A stretch of 6,094 nt of DNA from an uncultured Lachnobacterium sp. (GTDB lineage: Bacteria > Bacillota > Clostridia > Lachnospirales > Lachnospiraceae): NCBI GenBank assembly GCA_900552085.1, contig URYB01000165.1, positions 1 through 6,094 of the forward strand, written 5' to 3'. The translations under genes and the position numbers were made by a program. The notes beneath the pieces are model-generated. The model did not search any database and was not told where the DNA came from. It was given only the letters and a program-made list of their open reading frames with translations. Positions 1 to 6,094 of the stretch are shown here, piece after piece. How positions within the stretch are numbered: the first letter of the stretch is position 1; each line of letters starts with the position of its first letter.

Positions 1-962
1 CTTCGGCGCTTGGAATTACACCGGATGAAATGGTGAACTGTCAGCTTGGCGCTTTGGGTATTCCGGAATTTGGTACTGATTTTGCCATGGGCATGCTGAT
101 TGATACGCAGCCAACCGAATTCTCGGATCTGGTGCGTATCGCAGGACTTTCCCATGGAACCGATGTGTGGCTGGGAAATGCACAGACGCTGATTCAGGAG
201 AAAAAGGCAACCATTTCAACCGCTATCTGTACACGAGATGACATTATGATCTATCTGATCAGTATGGGACTTGATTCCGAGGAGTCATTCAAGATTATGG
301 AGAATGTGCGTAAAGGAATTGTGGCGAAAGGAAAATGTGACAAGTGGCCAGAGTGGAAGCAGGACATGATCGACCATAATGTGCCGGACTGGTATATCTG
401 GTCCTGTGAAAAGATTAAGTATATGTTCCCGAAAGCGCATGCGGCAGCTTATGTAATGATGGCCTGGCGCATTGCATACTGTAAAGTTTTTTATCCGCTT
501 GCGTATTATGCTGCATATTTTTCTATCCGTGCAACTGCTTTCAGTTATGAACTGATGTGTCAGGGAAAAGATAAACTTGAAGGCTACATGCATGAGTATG
601 AAAAGCGCAAGGATGAACTTTCCAAAAAGGAACAGGACACTTACAAAGATATGCGTCTGGTACAGGAAATGTATGCAAGAGGATTTGAATTTCTGCCAAT
701 TGACATTTATACATCAGAACCACATCATTTTCAGATCGTGGATGGAAAACTTCTGCCGGCACTAAATACGATAGATGGTCTTGGAGACAATGCGGCAGTT
801 GCGATTGCAGAAGCTGCAAAAGATGGACCGTTTTTATCCAAAGATGATTTTCGACAGAGGACGAAAGTGTCAAAGACAACGATTGAGTTGATGAGTGATT
901 TGGGATTGTTCGGAGATATACCGGAATCGAACCAGTTATCCTTATTTGACTTTGGAGCATAA
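1..962 (+). CDS. polC: DNA polymerase III alpha subunit, PolC type (C-terminal 319 residues; 5' end outside window)
   Basis: This is the end of the replicative DNA polymerase of low-GC Gram-positive bacteria, which extends DNA at the fork and carries its own proofreading exonuclease (upstream, not in view). The reading frame is open from base 3 to the TAA at 960-962, about a fifth of a protein that is usually 1,400-1,500 residues. Recognisable PolC segments in order are GIPEFGTDF (near 57-83), GLSHGTDVWLGN (near 144-179), RDDIMIYL (near 237-260) and the nearly invariant KIKYMFPKAHAAAY (near 411-452). A helix-hairpin-helix-like stretch, IDGLG, follows near 771-785. The C-terminus ends in QLSLF (933-947) plus DFGA; QLSLF is the sliding-clamp binding motif known at the PolC tail. 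The ATG at 30 is internal, not the start. Identity is secure; nothing suggests damage to the gene. Confidence 0.97.
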   Translation, partial: SALGITPDEMVNCQLGALGIPEFGTDFAMGMLIDTQPTEFSDLVRIAGLSHGTDVWLGNAQTLIQEKKATISTAICTRDDIMIYLISMGLDSEESFKIMENVRKGIVAKGKCDKWPEWKQDMIDHNVPDWYIWSCEKIKYMFPKAHAAAYVMMAWRIAYCKVFYPLAYYAAYFSIRATAFSYELMCQGKDKLEGYMHEYEKRKDELSKKEQDTYKDMRLVQEMYARGFEFLPIDIYTSEPHHFQIVDGKLLPALNTIDGLGDNAAVAIAEAAKDGPFLSKDDFRQRTKVSKTTIELMSDLGLFGDIPESNQLSLFDFGA

Positions 963-1008
963 AAAAACACACGCGTTTGTATCATACAGACGTGTGTGTG
1001 TTTATTTT
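961..1008. terminator. Bidirectional rho-independent terminator between convergent polC and the DUF5050-like gene
   Basis: Bases 967-981 can pair with 985-999 in a 15-bp stem (two G-T wobbles) around a three-base TCA loop. Seven A residues (961-967) sit on the left side and become a run of U in minus-strand RNA, giving a textbook terminator for the gene ending at 1014. On the plus strand the stem is followed by GTTTATTTT, a weaker T tract, suitable for polC. The polC stop codon overlaps the A run, so the polC message ends immediately after its coding region. Termination in both directions is inferred from structure only. Confidence 0.85.
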
Positions 1009-1013
1009 CGAGC

Positions 1014-2030
1014 CTATTTTGCAACACCAGGATGAAACGGTGTCAGTTCTCCTGGATTGGAAGTTGAGGTATAGAACACCTGCCGCGTTTTAAAGTCAGT
1101 AAAATAAATGCGGTTGGAAGTGACATTGATGTTGGAATAGTTTCCCTGTGCGAGTTCTTTGAAGTCGCTTCCATCGTTTTTGATCATGCACAGTGCGGGA
1201 TGATCTTCGGAGTATCTCTGATAATAAATATAACTTCCGTACACATTATAAAGATCAATGCTGTCCGTGGTAAGTGTCCGTGGATTGTCTGCGGATATAT
1301 TGGTATGTACTAAAGCATTATTCTGGTCCACATCCAGGTAATAAACATTATCGGTTCCGGATACAATAGGTTTGTAACAGTTGCAATCATAAATCTTGGT
1401 CATTTCATCCGATACCGAATCGTATTGATACAGACAGCCGTCGGTTGTTGTTCCGTTTGAATAAAAATACTGACCGAGCGTACTGCAGGTAAAGAGATAA
1501 CTGTCACTGACTTTTGACCGGCCTTTTCCGTCGATCCCGACTTTGTAAAGTGTTGTTGCCTGGTCTTTGTCGTAGTGGAGATAGTACACATAATTACCAA
1601 TCAAAGTTGCGTAGATGCAAGGATCGGGATCAAGGATTTTTAGATTTTTACCGTTACGTGTGACGCGGCACAGGCTGTTGTTGTCAAAGGTGAAAAAAGC
1701 AAAGCTGGCACTGTTACGGTCGTTGTTGCGGACATAGTAAATATAGTGTTCATCAGCATTGATGTACATGACGGTATCATCACAAAGCTTTTTTAAATGG
1801 TCTCCATTGGAATCCATGGAATATAACCGGTAATTGTCATCCGGGTTGGCAAAAAAGATGGTGCCACTGTCTTCGCAGAACAGCCCGGCATTGTATAGAT
1901 TTCCAGCAGAATTTCCGTTGACGTAATTTTTGTTGTATATCGTCCGGTCTTTTAATCTGGTAAAAAGTCCGATACCTCCGAGAATGAGAATGAACACAAA
2001 AATTAGAAGGATAAGTTTTGATTTTTTCAT
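1014..2030 (-). CDS. Membrane-anchored DUF5050-like beta-propeller protein, function unknown
   Basis: The 338-residue product starts with a short basic stretch (MKKSK) and one hydrophobic segment (residues 6-23). There is no cysteine that would make a lipobox, so it is probably a single-pass protein with its C-terminal domain outside the cell; a cleaved signal peptide is less likely. The rest is repetitive: aromatic strands of the type IYY, VYY or IFF recur at residues 57-62, 96-101, 147-152, 187-192, 228-233, 267-272 and 307-312, about 40 residues apart. Each is followed by a short Leu/Tyr strand and often an Asp/Asn-Gly turn. Seven such units suggest a seven-bladed propeller, as expected for DUF5050-type proteins. 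No catalytic motif is visible, so a ligand-binding or scaffolding role is a guess. The ATG at 2030 is supported by AGGAGG eight bases upstream. It is a single-gene unit, divergent from pheA. Confidence 0.8.
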   Translation of the reverse strand: MKKSKLILLIFVFILILGGIGLFTRLKDRTIYNKNYVNGNSAGNLYNAGLFCEDSGTIFFANPDDNYRLYSMDSNGDHLKKLCDDTVMYINADEHYIYYVRNNDRNSASFAFFTFDNNSLCRVTRNGKNLKILDPDPCIYATLIGNYVYYLHYDKDQATTLYKVGIDGKGRSKVSDSYLFTCSTLGQYFYSNGTTTDGCLYQYDSVSDEMTKIYDCNCYKPIVSGTDNVYYLDVDQNNALVHTNISADNPRTLTTDSIDLYNVYGSYIYYQRYSEDHPALCMIKNDGSDFKELAQGNYSNINVTSNRIYFTDFKTRQVFYTSTSNPGELTPFHPGVAK

Positions 2031-2038
2031 TTTGTAAG

Positions 2039-2044
2039 CCTCCT
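2039..2044 (-). promoter_or_regulatory. Ribosome binding site of the DUF5050-like gene
   Basis: The minus strand reads AGGAGG here, a perfect Shine-Dalgarno core eight bases before the ATG at 2030. It fixes the start and places the hydrophobic segment at the N-terminus of the product. Confidence 0.9.
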
Positions 2045-2062
2045 GTGTAAAAGATACTTATA

Positions 2063-2091
2063 ATCATACATATTACCGGAGAATCTTTCAA
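2063..2091 (-). promoter_or_regulatory. Predicted sigma-A promoter for the DUF5050-like gene
   Basis: On the minus strand TTGAAA (2086-2091, five of six to the -35 consensus) is followed by exactly 17 bases and then TATGAT (2063-2068, five of six to the -10 consensus). Transcription would start near 2056, giving a leader of about 25 bases. The match and spacing are strong, but no start site has been measured. Confidence 0.72.
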
Positions 2092-2096
2092 GGATT
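2082..2096. repeat. Imperfect 15-base palindrome between divergent promoters (possible operator)
   Basis: AATCTTTCAAGGATT reads as an inverted repeat centred on C2089, with six of seven symmetric pairs matching. It covers the minus-strand -35 box and ends two bases before the plus-strand -35 box, a position where a bound repressor could affect one or both promoters. It is short and A/T-rich, so chance is a real alternative. Confidence 0.3.
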
Positions 2097-2098
2097 AC

Positions 2099-2127
2099 TT
2101 GCCTTTTATAAGGATGTGTAATAAAAT
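2099..2127 (+). promoter_or_regulatory. Predicted sigma-A promoter for the pheA-ppx-ppk1 unit
   Basis: TTGCCT (2099-2104, four of six to the -35 consensus) is separated by 17 bases from TAAAAT (2122-2127, five of six to the -10 consensus). Transcription would begin near 2134, only about 20 bases before the pheA start. That leaves no room for a T-box, leader peptide or attenuator, so control by phenylalanine is more likely at the enzyme level or by a DNA-binding regulator. Confidence 0.65.
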
Positions 2128-2140
2128 TTTAATAAGAATT

Positions 2141-2147
2141 GAAGGAG
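2141..2147 (+). promoter_or_regulatory. Ribosome binding site of pheA
   Basis: GAAGGAG lies seven bases before the ATG at 2155. It supports that start, from which the chorismate mutase domain begins at once. Confidence 0.88.
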
Positions 2148-2154
2148 TACATTT

Positions 2155-3285
2155 ATGAGAGATTTACTGGAAATACGTGATGAAATTGATGAGCTTGATG
2201 ATAAAATCGTCGAGCTTTATGAAAGACGCATGCAGCTGACAACAGAGGTTGCAGAATACAAAATTGAGACTGGAAAACAAATCTTCGATAAGGAGCGGGA
2301 AGATTCTAAACTTCATACGTTAGAAGAAAAAACACATACTGATATTACACGAAAAGGTGTGCGGGAGTTATTCGAGCAGATTATGGCTATGAGCCGTAAA
2401 AATCAGTATCAGCTTCTGACTGCGCACGGTGTTAATTTTGATTGTGAGTTTACGCAGGTAAAAGGATTGGATTATTCGAATGCGAGAATCGTCTTTCAGG
2501 GACTGGAAGGAGCATACAGTCAGGAAGCCATGGAACAGTTCTTTGGTGAAAACTGTGACAGTTTTCATGTGGATACATGGAAAGATGCGATGGAGGCAAT
2601 CCGGACCGGGAAAGCTGATTACGCAGTTCTTCCGATTGAAAATTCATCGGCCGGTATCGTGTCGGAAAATTATGACCTGCTGGTAGAATATGACAATTAT
2701 ATTGTTGGAGAACAGATTATCCGGATCAATCATGCGCTGCTTGGACTGGCGGATGCACAGGAATCGGATATTACGAAAATATATTCCCATAAGCAGTCAT
2801 TGATGCAGTGTAGTGATTTTCTTGAGGCACACAAAGAATGGGAGAAGTTCAGCCTGAGCAATAATGCGGTGGCTGCAAAGAAAGTAAAAGAAGATGGCAG
2901 AGTGGATCAGGCAGCCATTGCAAGTGCAAAGAATGCAGAAATTTATGGATTAAAAGTACTGAAAAATTCCATCCAGAATAATAAAAATAATTCCACTCGT
3001 TTTATTGTTGTGACAGGAAAGAAAATCTATACACCACAGGCAAACCGTATCAGCATCTGCTTTGAGGTAAATCATGAGAGTGGTGCATTGTATCAGGCAC
3101 TTTCGCATTTTATTTATAATGATATCAATATGATCAATATTCAGTCACGACCGATTCAGAATAAGAACTGGGAATATCGTTTCTTTGTTGATTTTGAGGG
3201 AACATTTTCAGATAATGCAGTACGTAATGCATTGCGGGGATTAAAGGAAGAAACTATTTCATTTAAAATACTTGGAACGTACTAG
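2155..3285 (+). CDS. pheA: Bifunctional chorismate mutase/prephenate dehydratase (P-protein)
   Basis: This cytoplasmic enzyme converts chorismate to prephenate and then to phenylpyruvate, the precursor of phenylalanine. The 376 residues match the usual P-protein length. Residues 1-88 are an AroQ-type chorismate mutase; by alignment from memory with E. coli PheA the active-site set is kept as R8, R25, K36, D45, R48, E49 and Q84. Residues about 110-287 are the prephenate dehydratase, with GLEGAYS (116-122), LPIENSSAG (159-167), the SHKQSLMQC segment (211-219), AAIAS (253-257) and the essential TRF at 281-283. Residues about 298-374 are an ACT domain with GALY (310-313) and QSRP (330-333), matching the GALV and ESRP phenylalanine-binding motifs, so feedback inhibition is likely. 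It is the first gene of a likely three-gene unit; 13 bases separate it from the next gene. Confidence 0.97.
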   Translation: MRDLLEIRDEIDELDDKIVELYERRMQLTTEVAEYKIETGKQIFDKEREDSKLHTLEEKTHTDITRKGVRELFEQIMAMSRKNQYQLLTAHGVNFDCEFTQVKGLDYSNARIVFQGLEGAYSQEAMEQFFGENCDSFHVDTWKDAMEAIRTGKADYAVLPIENSSAGIVSENYDLLVEYDNYIVGEQIIRINHALLGLADAQESDITKIYSHKQSLMQCSDFLEAHKEWEKFSLSNNAVAAKKVKEDGRVDQAAIASAKNAEIYGLKVLKNSIQNNKNNSTRFIVVTGKKIYTPQANRISICFEVNHESGALYQALSHFIYNDINMINIQSRPIQNKNWEYRFFVDFEGTFSDNAVRNALRGLKEETISFKILGTY

Positions 3286-3287
3286 AA

Positions 3288-3294
3288 GGGGTGA
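3288..3294 (+). promoter_or_regulatory. Ribosome binding site that sets the start of the Ppx/GppA-family gene
   Basis: GGGGTGA, one mismatch from GGAGGTGA, precedes the ATG at 3299 by four bases, or seven if counted from the G run. It lies just after the pheA stop. It favours the ATG at 3299 over a TTG at 3272 that would overlap the pheA end and add nine charged residues. Confidence 0.82.
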
Positions 3295-3298
3295 GCGT

Positions 3299-4837
3299 AT
3301 GGCAGTTCATACATTTGCAGCAATATATATCGGAACTTATGACGTCAGTCTGAAAGTTTTTGAGTTCATGGATAAAAAGAAGTTTCATCAGGTAGATCAT
3401 ATTCGTGCCCGGCTGGATTTGGGAAGCGATGCTTTCGTGGAGGGCAGGATCGGATATGAGCGTGTGGAAGAACTGTGTGAGACATTGGCACAGTTCAAAG
3501 AAATCATGGAAAGTTATCGTGTGAAAGATTATGAAGTATATGCGTCTGCAGTACTGCGTGATGCGGAAAATGAACTGTTTGTATTGAATCAGGTGTATTT
3601 GCGCACGGGATTTCGTGTGAAGGTGGTCAGCAATTCAGAACATCGTTTTATCAGTTACAAATCCGTAGCGGGACAGGAAGCTTTTGAAAAAATGATACAG
3701 ACGAGTGCTGCTGTGGTCGATGTGGGAGGCGCAAGCGTACAGATCACCATTTTCCGAGAGGGAAGGCTGATTACAACACAGCATATCGAGGCCGGAATCA
3801 TGCGCCTGTATAATCTGTTAAGTGACAGAGGCCATTCACTTGCTTTGTATGAGACACAGATCGAAGAGTACATGAACAAAAAACTGGAAGCTTTTCGTGC
3901 CATGTATATGACAGAGACTGTGGATTATGTCATCCTGATAAGTGATTATGCGACCGAACTGATTCGGAAGATTGATGAAAATGAGCAGAAAAAACGTCAG
4001 GTAAAATCAGAGAAATTTGTAAAATTTATTGACAAGCTTCAGAAAAAGACACTCGAAGAAATCACATATGAACTGAATCTGTCAAATGACCGGGAACCTT
4101 TGATCATACCGGCAATCATTCTTTTTAAAACACTGGTACAGAGTATTTGTCCAAAGACAGTCTGGGTACCGGGGGCAAACATACAGGATGGTATTGCATA
4201 TGATTACGGACAGCGTAATAAGCTGCTTTCGCTTACACATGATTTTGATGCGGATGTTCTTTCGGCAGCGCATTTCCTTTCACAGCATTACAACAGCTAT
4301 ACACCACATATTGAGGCACTGTCAAAACTTTCTACAAAGATTTTTGATGCAATGAAAAAAGTGCATGGACTGGGAAAAAGACAGAGGCTTTTGCTGGAAG
4401 TGGCAACGATGCTGCATGATTGTGGAAAATATGTAAGTCTTTCGGAATCTCCGGAGAATGCATACCATATTATTATGTCATCGGAGATTATCGGACTGAC
4501 GCACCAGGAACGTGAAATTGTAGCTATGGTCGTATTGTATAACACATTGCCGCTTGATCCGTATGAAGAGTTGTCAGACCGGCTGAGTGAAGACGATTAT
4601 TTATGTGTTGCCAAATTATCTGCCATTCTTCGAGTGGCCAATGCCTTAGATCAGAGCCATAAACAGAAATTTAAAAATATCCGGATTGCAGTCAAGGAAC
4701 GTAATCTTGTCTTCACAGTAGAGGCTTTTGAAGATATATCGCTGGAGGAGGCATTGTTTGAGGCAAAGACTGCATATTTTGAAAATATATACAGCATGAA
4801 GCCGATTTTGAAACAGAAGCGCATATATAATTGCTGA
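3299..4837 (+). CDS. Ppx/GppA-family phosphatase-like protein with C-terminal HD domain
   Basis: Family members are cytoplasmic ASKHA-fold enzymes that release phosphate from polyphosphate or convert pppGpp to ppGpp. The 512-residue product has the family order: the first phosphate loop AAIYIGTYD (7-15), SAVLRDAEN (83-91), SNSEHR (111-116) with E114 aligned to the catalytic Glu121 of E. coli Ppx, the second loop VVDVGGAS (139-146) and PGANIQDGIAYD (291-302). An HD domain follows from about 320, with H337, H373-D374 and D451 as likely metal ligands. Departures from consensus include Y10 for the usual Asp, Y14 for Asn, A145 for Gly, Q148 for Glu and no clear SGT loop near 214-219, so exopolyphosphatase activity is uncertain. 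Lying ten bases before ppk1, it most likely acts in polyphosphate or (p)ppGpp turnover; regulation of Ppk1 is an alternative. The family call is firm, the reaction is not. Confidence 0.88.
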   Translation: MAVHTFAAIYIGTYDVSLKVFEFMDKKKFHQVDHIRARLDLGSDAFVEGRIGYERVEELCETLAQFKEIMESYRVKDYEVYASAVLRDAENELFVLNQVYLRTGFRVKVVSNSEHRFISYKSVAGQEAFEKMIQTSAAVVDVGGASVQITIFREGRLITTQHIEAGIMRLYNLLSDRGHSLALYETQIEEYMNKKLEAFRAMYMTETVDYVILISDYATELIRKIDENEQKKRQVKSEKFVKFIDKLQKKTLEEITYELNLSNDREPLIIPAIILFKTLVQSICPKTVWVPGANIQDGIAYDYGQRNKLLSLTHDFDADVLSAAHFLSQHYNSYTPHIEALSKLSTKIFDAMKKVHGLGKRQRLLLEVATMLHDCGKYVSLSESPENAYHIIMSSEIIGLTHQEREIVAMVVLYNTLPLDPYEELSDRLSEDDYLCVAKLSAILRVANALDQSHKQKFKNIRIAVKERNLVFTVEAFEDISLEEALFEAKTAYFENIYSMKPILKQKRIYNC

Positions 4838-4842
4838 GGAGG
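4836..4842 (+). promoter_or_regulatory. Ribosome binding site of ppk1, overlapping the upstream stop codon
   Basis: GAGGAGG includes the last two bases of the TGA at 4835-4837 and sits five bases before the ATG at 4848. A strong site this close to the preceding stop suggests high and possibly coupled translation of the kinase. Confidence 0.9.
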
Positions 4843-4847
4843 TATCT

Positions 4848-6094
4848 ATGGAAGCAAAGATTGATTTTAAAAATCCAAGTTATTACGACAACCGCGAATT
4901 AAGCTGGATAAAATTTGATAATCGTGTATTGAGTGAGGCGAAAGATAAGACAATCCCACTTTTAGAGAGATTAAAATTTGTAAGTATTACCTCTTCAAAT
5001 CTGGATGAATTTTTTATGGTAAGAGTTGCATCATTGCTCGACATGGTTCATGCGAATTACAAAAAACGTGATATTGCAGGAATGACCGCAGGAGAGCAGC
5101 TTGCTGCAATCAACAGTGTGACGCGGGAACTGGTCAATACACAGTACAATACGTATACACGCTCGCTTGTTCCGCTGATGAACAAAGAAGGCATTTATCT
5201 GGTGGATGCTTACGAGGATCTGACAAAGGAACAGGAAAAATTTGTGGACCGCTATTTTATGGAGAGTGTTTATCCGGTTCTTACGCCTATGGCGGTGGAT
5301 GCGTCACGTCCGTTTCCGCTCATCCGAAATAAGACTTTGAATATTGCGGCACTGTTAAGCAGCAAACAGGCAGGGGATGAGACGGTTTTTGCGACGGTAC
5401 AGGTACCAAGTGTGCTTCCGCGCCTGGTACAGATTCCGAGTGAAGAAGGAACAAAGTCATTTATTTTACTGGAACAGATTATCGAGCGGAATATCGGAAT
5501 TCTGTTTTCAAATTACAAAGTGTTGTGCGCGTATCCATACCGTATCATGCGAAATGCGGATCTGACCATTGATGAGGATGAGGCATCTGATCTGTTAAAG
5601 GAAATTGAGAGTAAGCTGAAAATGCGTCAGTGGGGCGAAGTAATCCGACTTGAAATCGAAGATAAAGCAGACAAAAAACTGTTGAAGTTTTTAAAGACGG
5701 AATTAAAAGTGGCACAGGAAGATGTATTCCATATCGCAGGTCCGATCGATCTTACATTTCTTATGAAATTGTATGGTATTGAAGGATATGATCATTTGCG
5801 TTATAAACCATATACACCGCAGCGCGTTCCGGAAATTGAACCGGGCAGTGATATTTTTGCTGCAATCCGTAAAGGCGATATTTTCCTTCATCATCCGTAT
5901 GAAACATTTGATCCGGTTGTAGATTTTATCCGTCAGGCATCCGTAGATCCGGATGTTCTTGCAATCAAGCAGACACTGTATCGTGTCAGTGGCAATTCGC
6001 CGATTATCAGCAGTCTGGCACAGGCGGCAGAAAATGGAAAACAGGTTACGGTACTTGTGGAACTGAAAGCCCGGTTTGATGAGGAACACAATAT
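4848..6094 (+). CDS. ppk1: Polyphosphate kinase 1 (N-terminal 415 residues; 3' end outside window)
   Basis: Ppk1 reversibly transfers the gamma phosphate of ATP to inorganic polyphosphate, usually at the membrane or in polyphosphate granules. The frame is open from the ATG to the window edge, about 60% of a protein of roughly 690-710 residues. The N-terminal domain has RELSWIKF (16-23) and SSNLDEFFMVRVA (49-61); N51 aligns with the ATP-contacting Asn45 of E. coli Ppk. SVYPVLTPMAVD (140-151) and RPFPLI (154-159) follow. The first catalytic domain shows LHHPYETF (347-354), IKQTLYR (373-379) and VELKARFDEEHN (404-415); R379 and R409 align with the magnesium-binding Arg375 and Arg405. The phosphorylated histidine (E. 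coli His435) lies about 25 residues past the window end and cannot be checked. The gap to the preceding gene is ten bases, so co-transcription is likely. Confidence 0.97.
   Translation, partial: MEAKIDFKNPSYYDNRELSWIKFDNRVLSEAKDKTIPLLERLKFVSITSSNLDEFFMVRVASLLDMVHANYKKRDIAGMTAGEQLAAINSVTRELVNTQYNTYTRSLVPLMNKEGIYLVDAYEDLTKEQEKFVDRYFMESVYPVLTPMAVDASRPFPLIRNKTLNIAALLSSKQAGDETVFATVQVPSVLPRLVQIPSEEGTKSFILLEQIIERNIGILFSNYKVLCAYPYRIMRNADLTIDEDEASDLLKEIESKLKMRQWGEVIRLEIEDKADKKLLKFLKTELKVAQEDVFHIAGPIDLTFLMKLYGIEGYDHLRYKPYTPQRVPEIEPGSDIFAAIRKGDIFLHHPYETFDPVVDFIRQASVDPDVLAIKQTLYRVSGNSPIISSLAQAAENGKQVTVLVELKARFDEEHN

Noticed and set aside
541..972. A 143-codon minus-strand open frame over the end of polC
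   Set aside because: It is antisense to conserved PolC sequence and begins inside the terminator hairpin region, with no recognisable family.
991..1000. GT dinucleotide run as a possible variable repeat
   Set aside because: It is short and is explained as one arm of the terminator stem, paired with the CA-rich arm at 967-974.
1400..2091. Other minus-strand open frames overlapping the DUF5050-like gene (1400-1600 and 1837-2091)
   Set aside because: They are out of frame with the 338-residue product, which has a clear ribosome binding site, a membrane helix and a regular repeat pattern. The 1837-2091 frame starts upstream of the predicted transcription start.
2045..2140. Possible T-box, riboswitch or leader peptide ahead of pheA
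   Set aside because: The predicted transcription start leaves only about 20 bases of leader, with no specifier stem, no T-box motif and no phenylalanine-rich short frame.
3272..3298. Upstream TTG start for the Ppx-like gene, adding nine residues and overlapping the end of pheA
   Set aside because: The ATG at 3299 has a good Shine-Dalgarno sequence at the right distance and begins next to the conserved first loop; the extra residues are charged and unlike the family N-terminus.
5703..6089. A 128-codon minus-strand open frame
   Set aside because: It lies wholly antisense to ppk1, whose protein is strongly conserved throughout; it shows no recognisable domain and has the composition of a shadow frame.

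Overview
The window looks like chromosomal core-genome DNA from a Gram-positive anaerobe of the Clostridia, most likely a Lachnospiraceae member. The reasons are a PolC-type replicative polymerase, a bifunctional chorismate mutase/prephenate dehydratase fusion, a DUF5050-like propeller protein, strong AGGAGG-type ribosome binding sites and a moderate-to-low GC content with A/T-rich intergenic DNA. The genus cannot be settled from the sequence alone. Coding density is high, and no stretch over 300 bases lacks a gene.

Layout. Positions 1-962 (+) hold the last 319 codons of polC. A 15-bp hairpin at 967-999, with A and T runs on its two sides, separates polC from a convergent gene and probably terminates both transcripts. 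That convergent gene, 1014-2030 (-), encodes a membrane-anchored extracytoplasmic protein with about seven repeats of roughly 40 residues, read here as a seven-bladed beta-propeller of the DUF5050 type. The intergenic space at 2031-2154 carries two good sigma-A-like promoters back to back, one for each divergent gene, with an imperfect palindrome overlapping the minus-strand -35 box.

From 2155 onward three genes run on the plus strand with gaps of 13 and 10 bases and no terminator between them: pheA (2155-3285), a Ppx/GppA-family protein with a C-terminal HD domain (3299-4837), and ppk1, polyphosphate kinase (4848 to beyond the window end). They are probably one transcription unit. PheA makes phenylpyruvate from chorismate through prephenate. 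Ppk1 makes inorganic polyphosphate from ATP, and Ppx/GppA proteins normally degrade polyphosphate or pppGpp, so the last two form a polyphosphate module read through from an amino-acid gene.

I see no mobile element, CRISPR array, tRNA, rRNA or riboswitch, and no clear undescribed system. The most interesting point is the Ppx-like protein: its phosphate-binding loops depart from consensus at several key residues, while the probable catalytic glutamate and the HD-domain residues are kept. It may therefore be a specialised or regulatory member of the family rather than an ordinary exopolyphosphatase.
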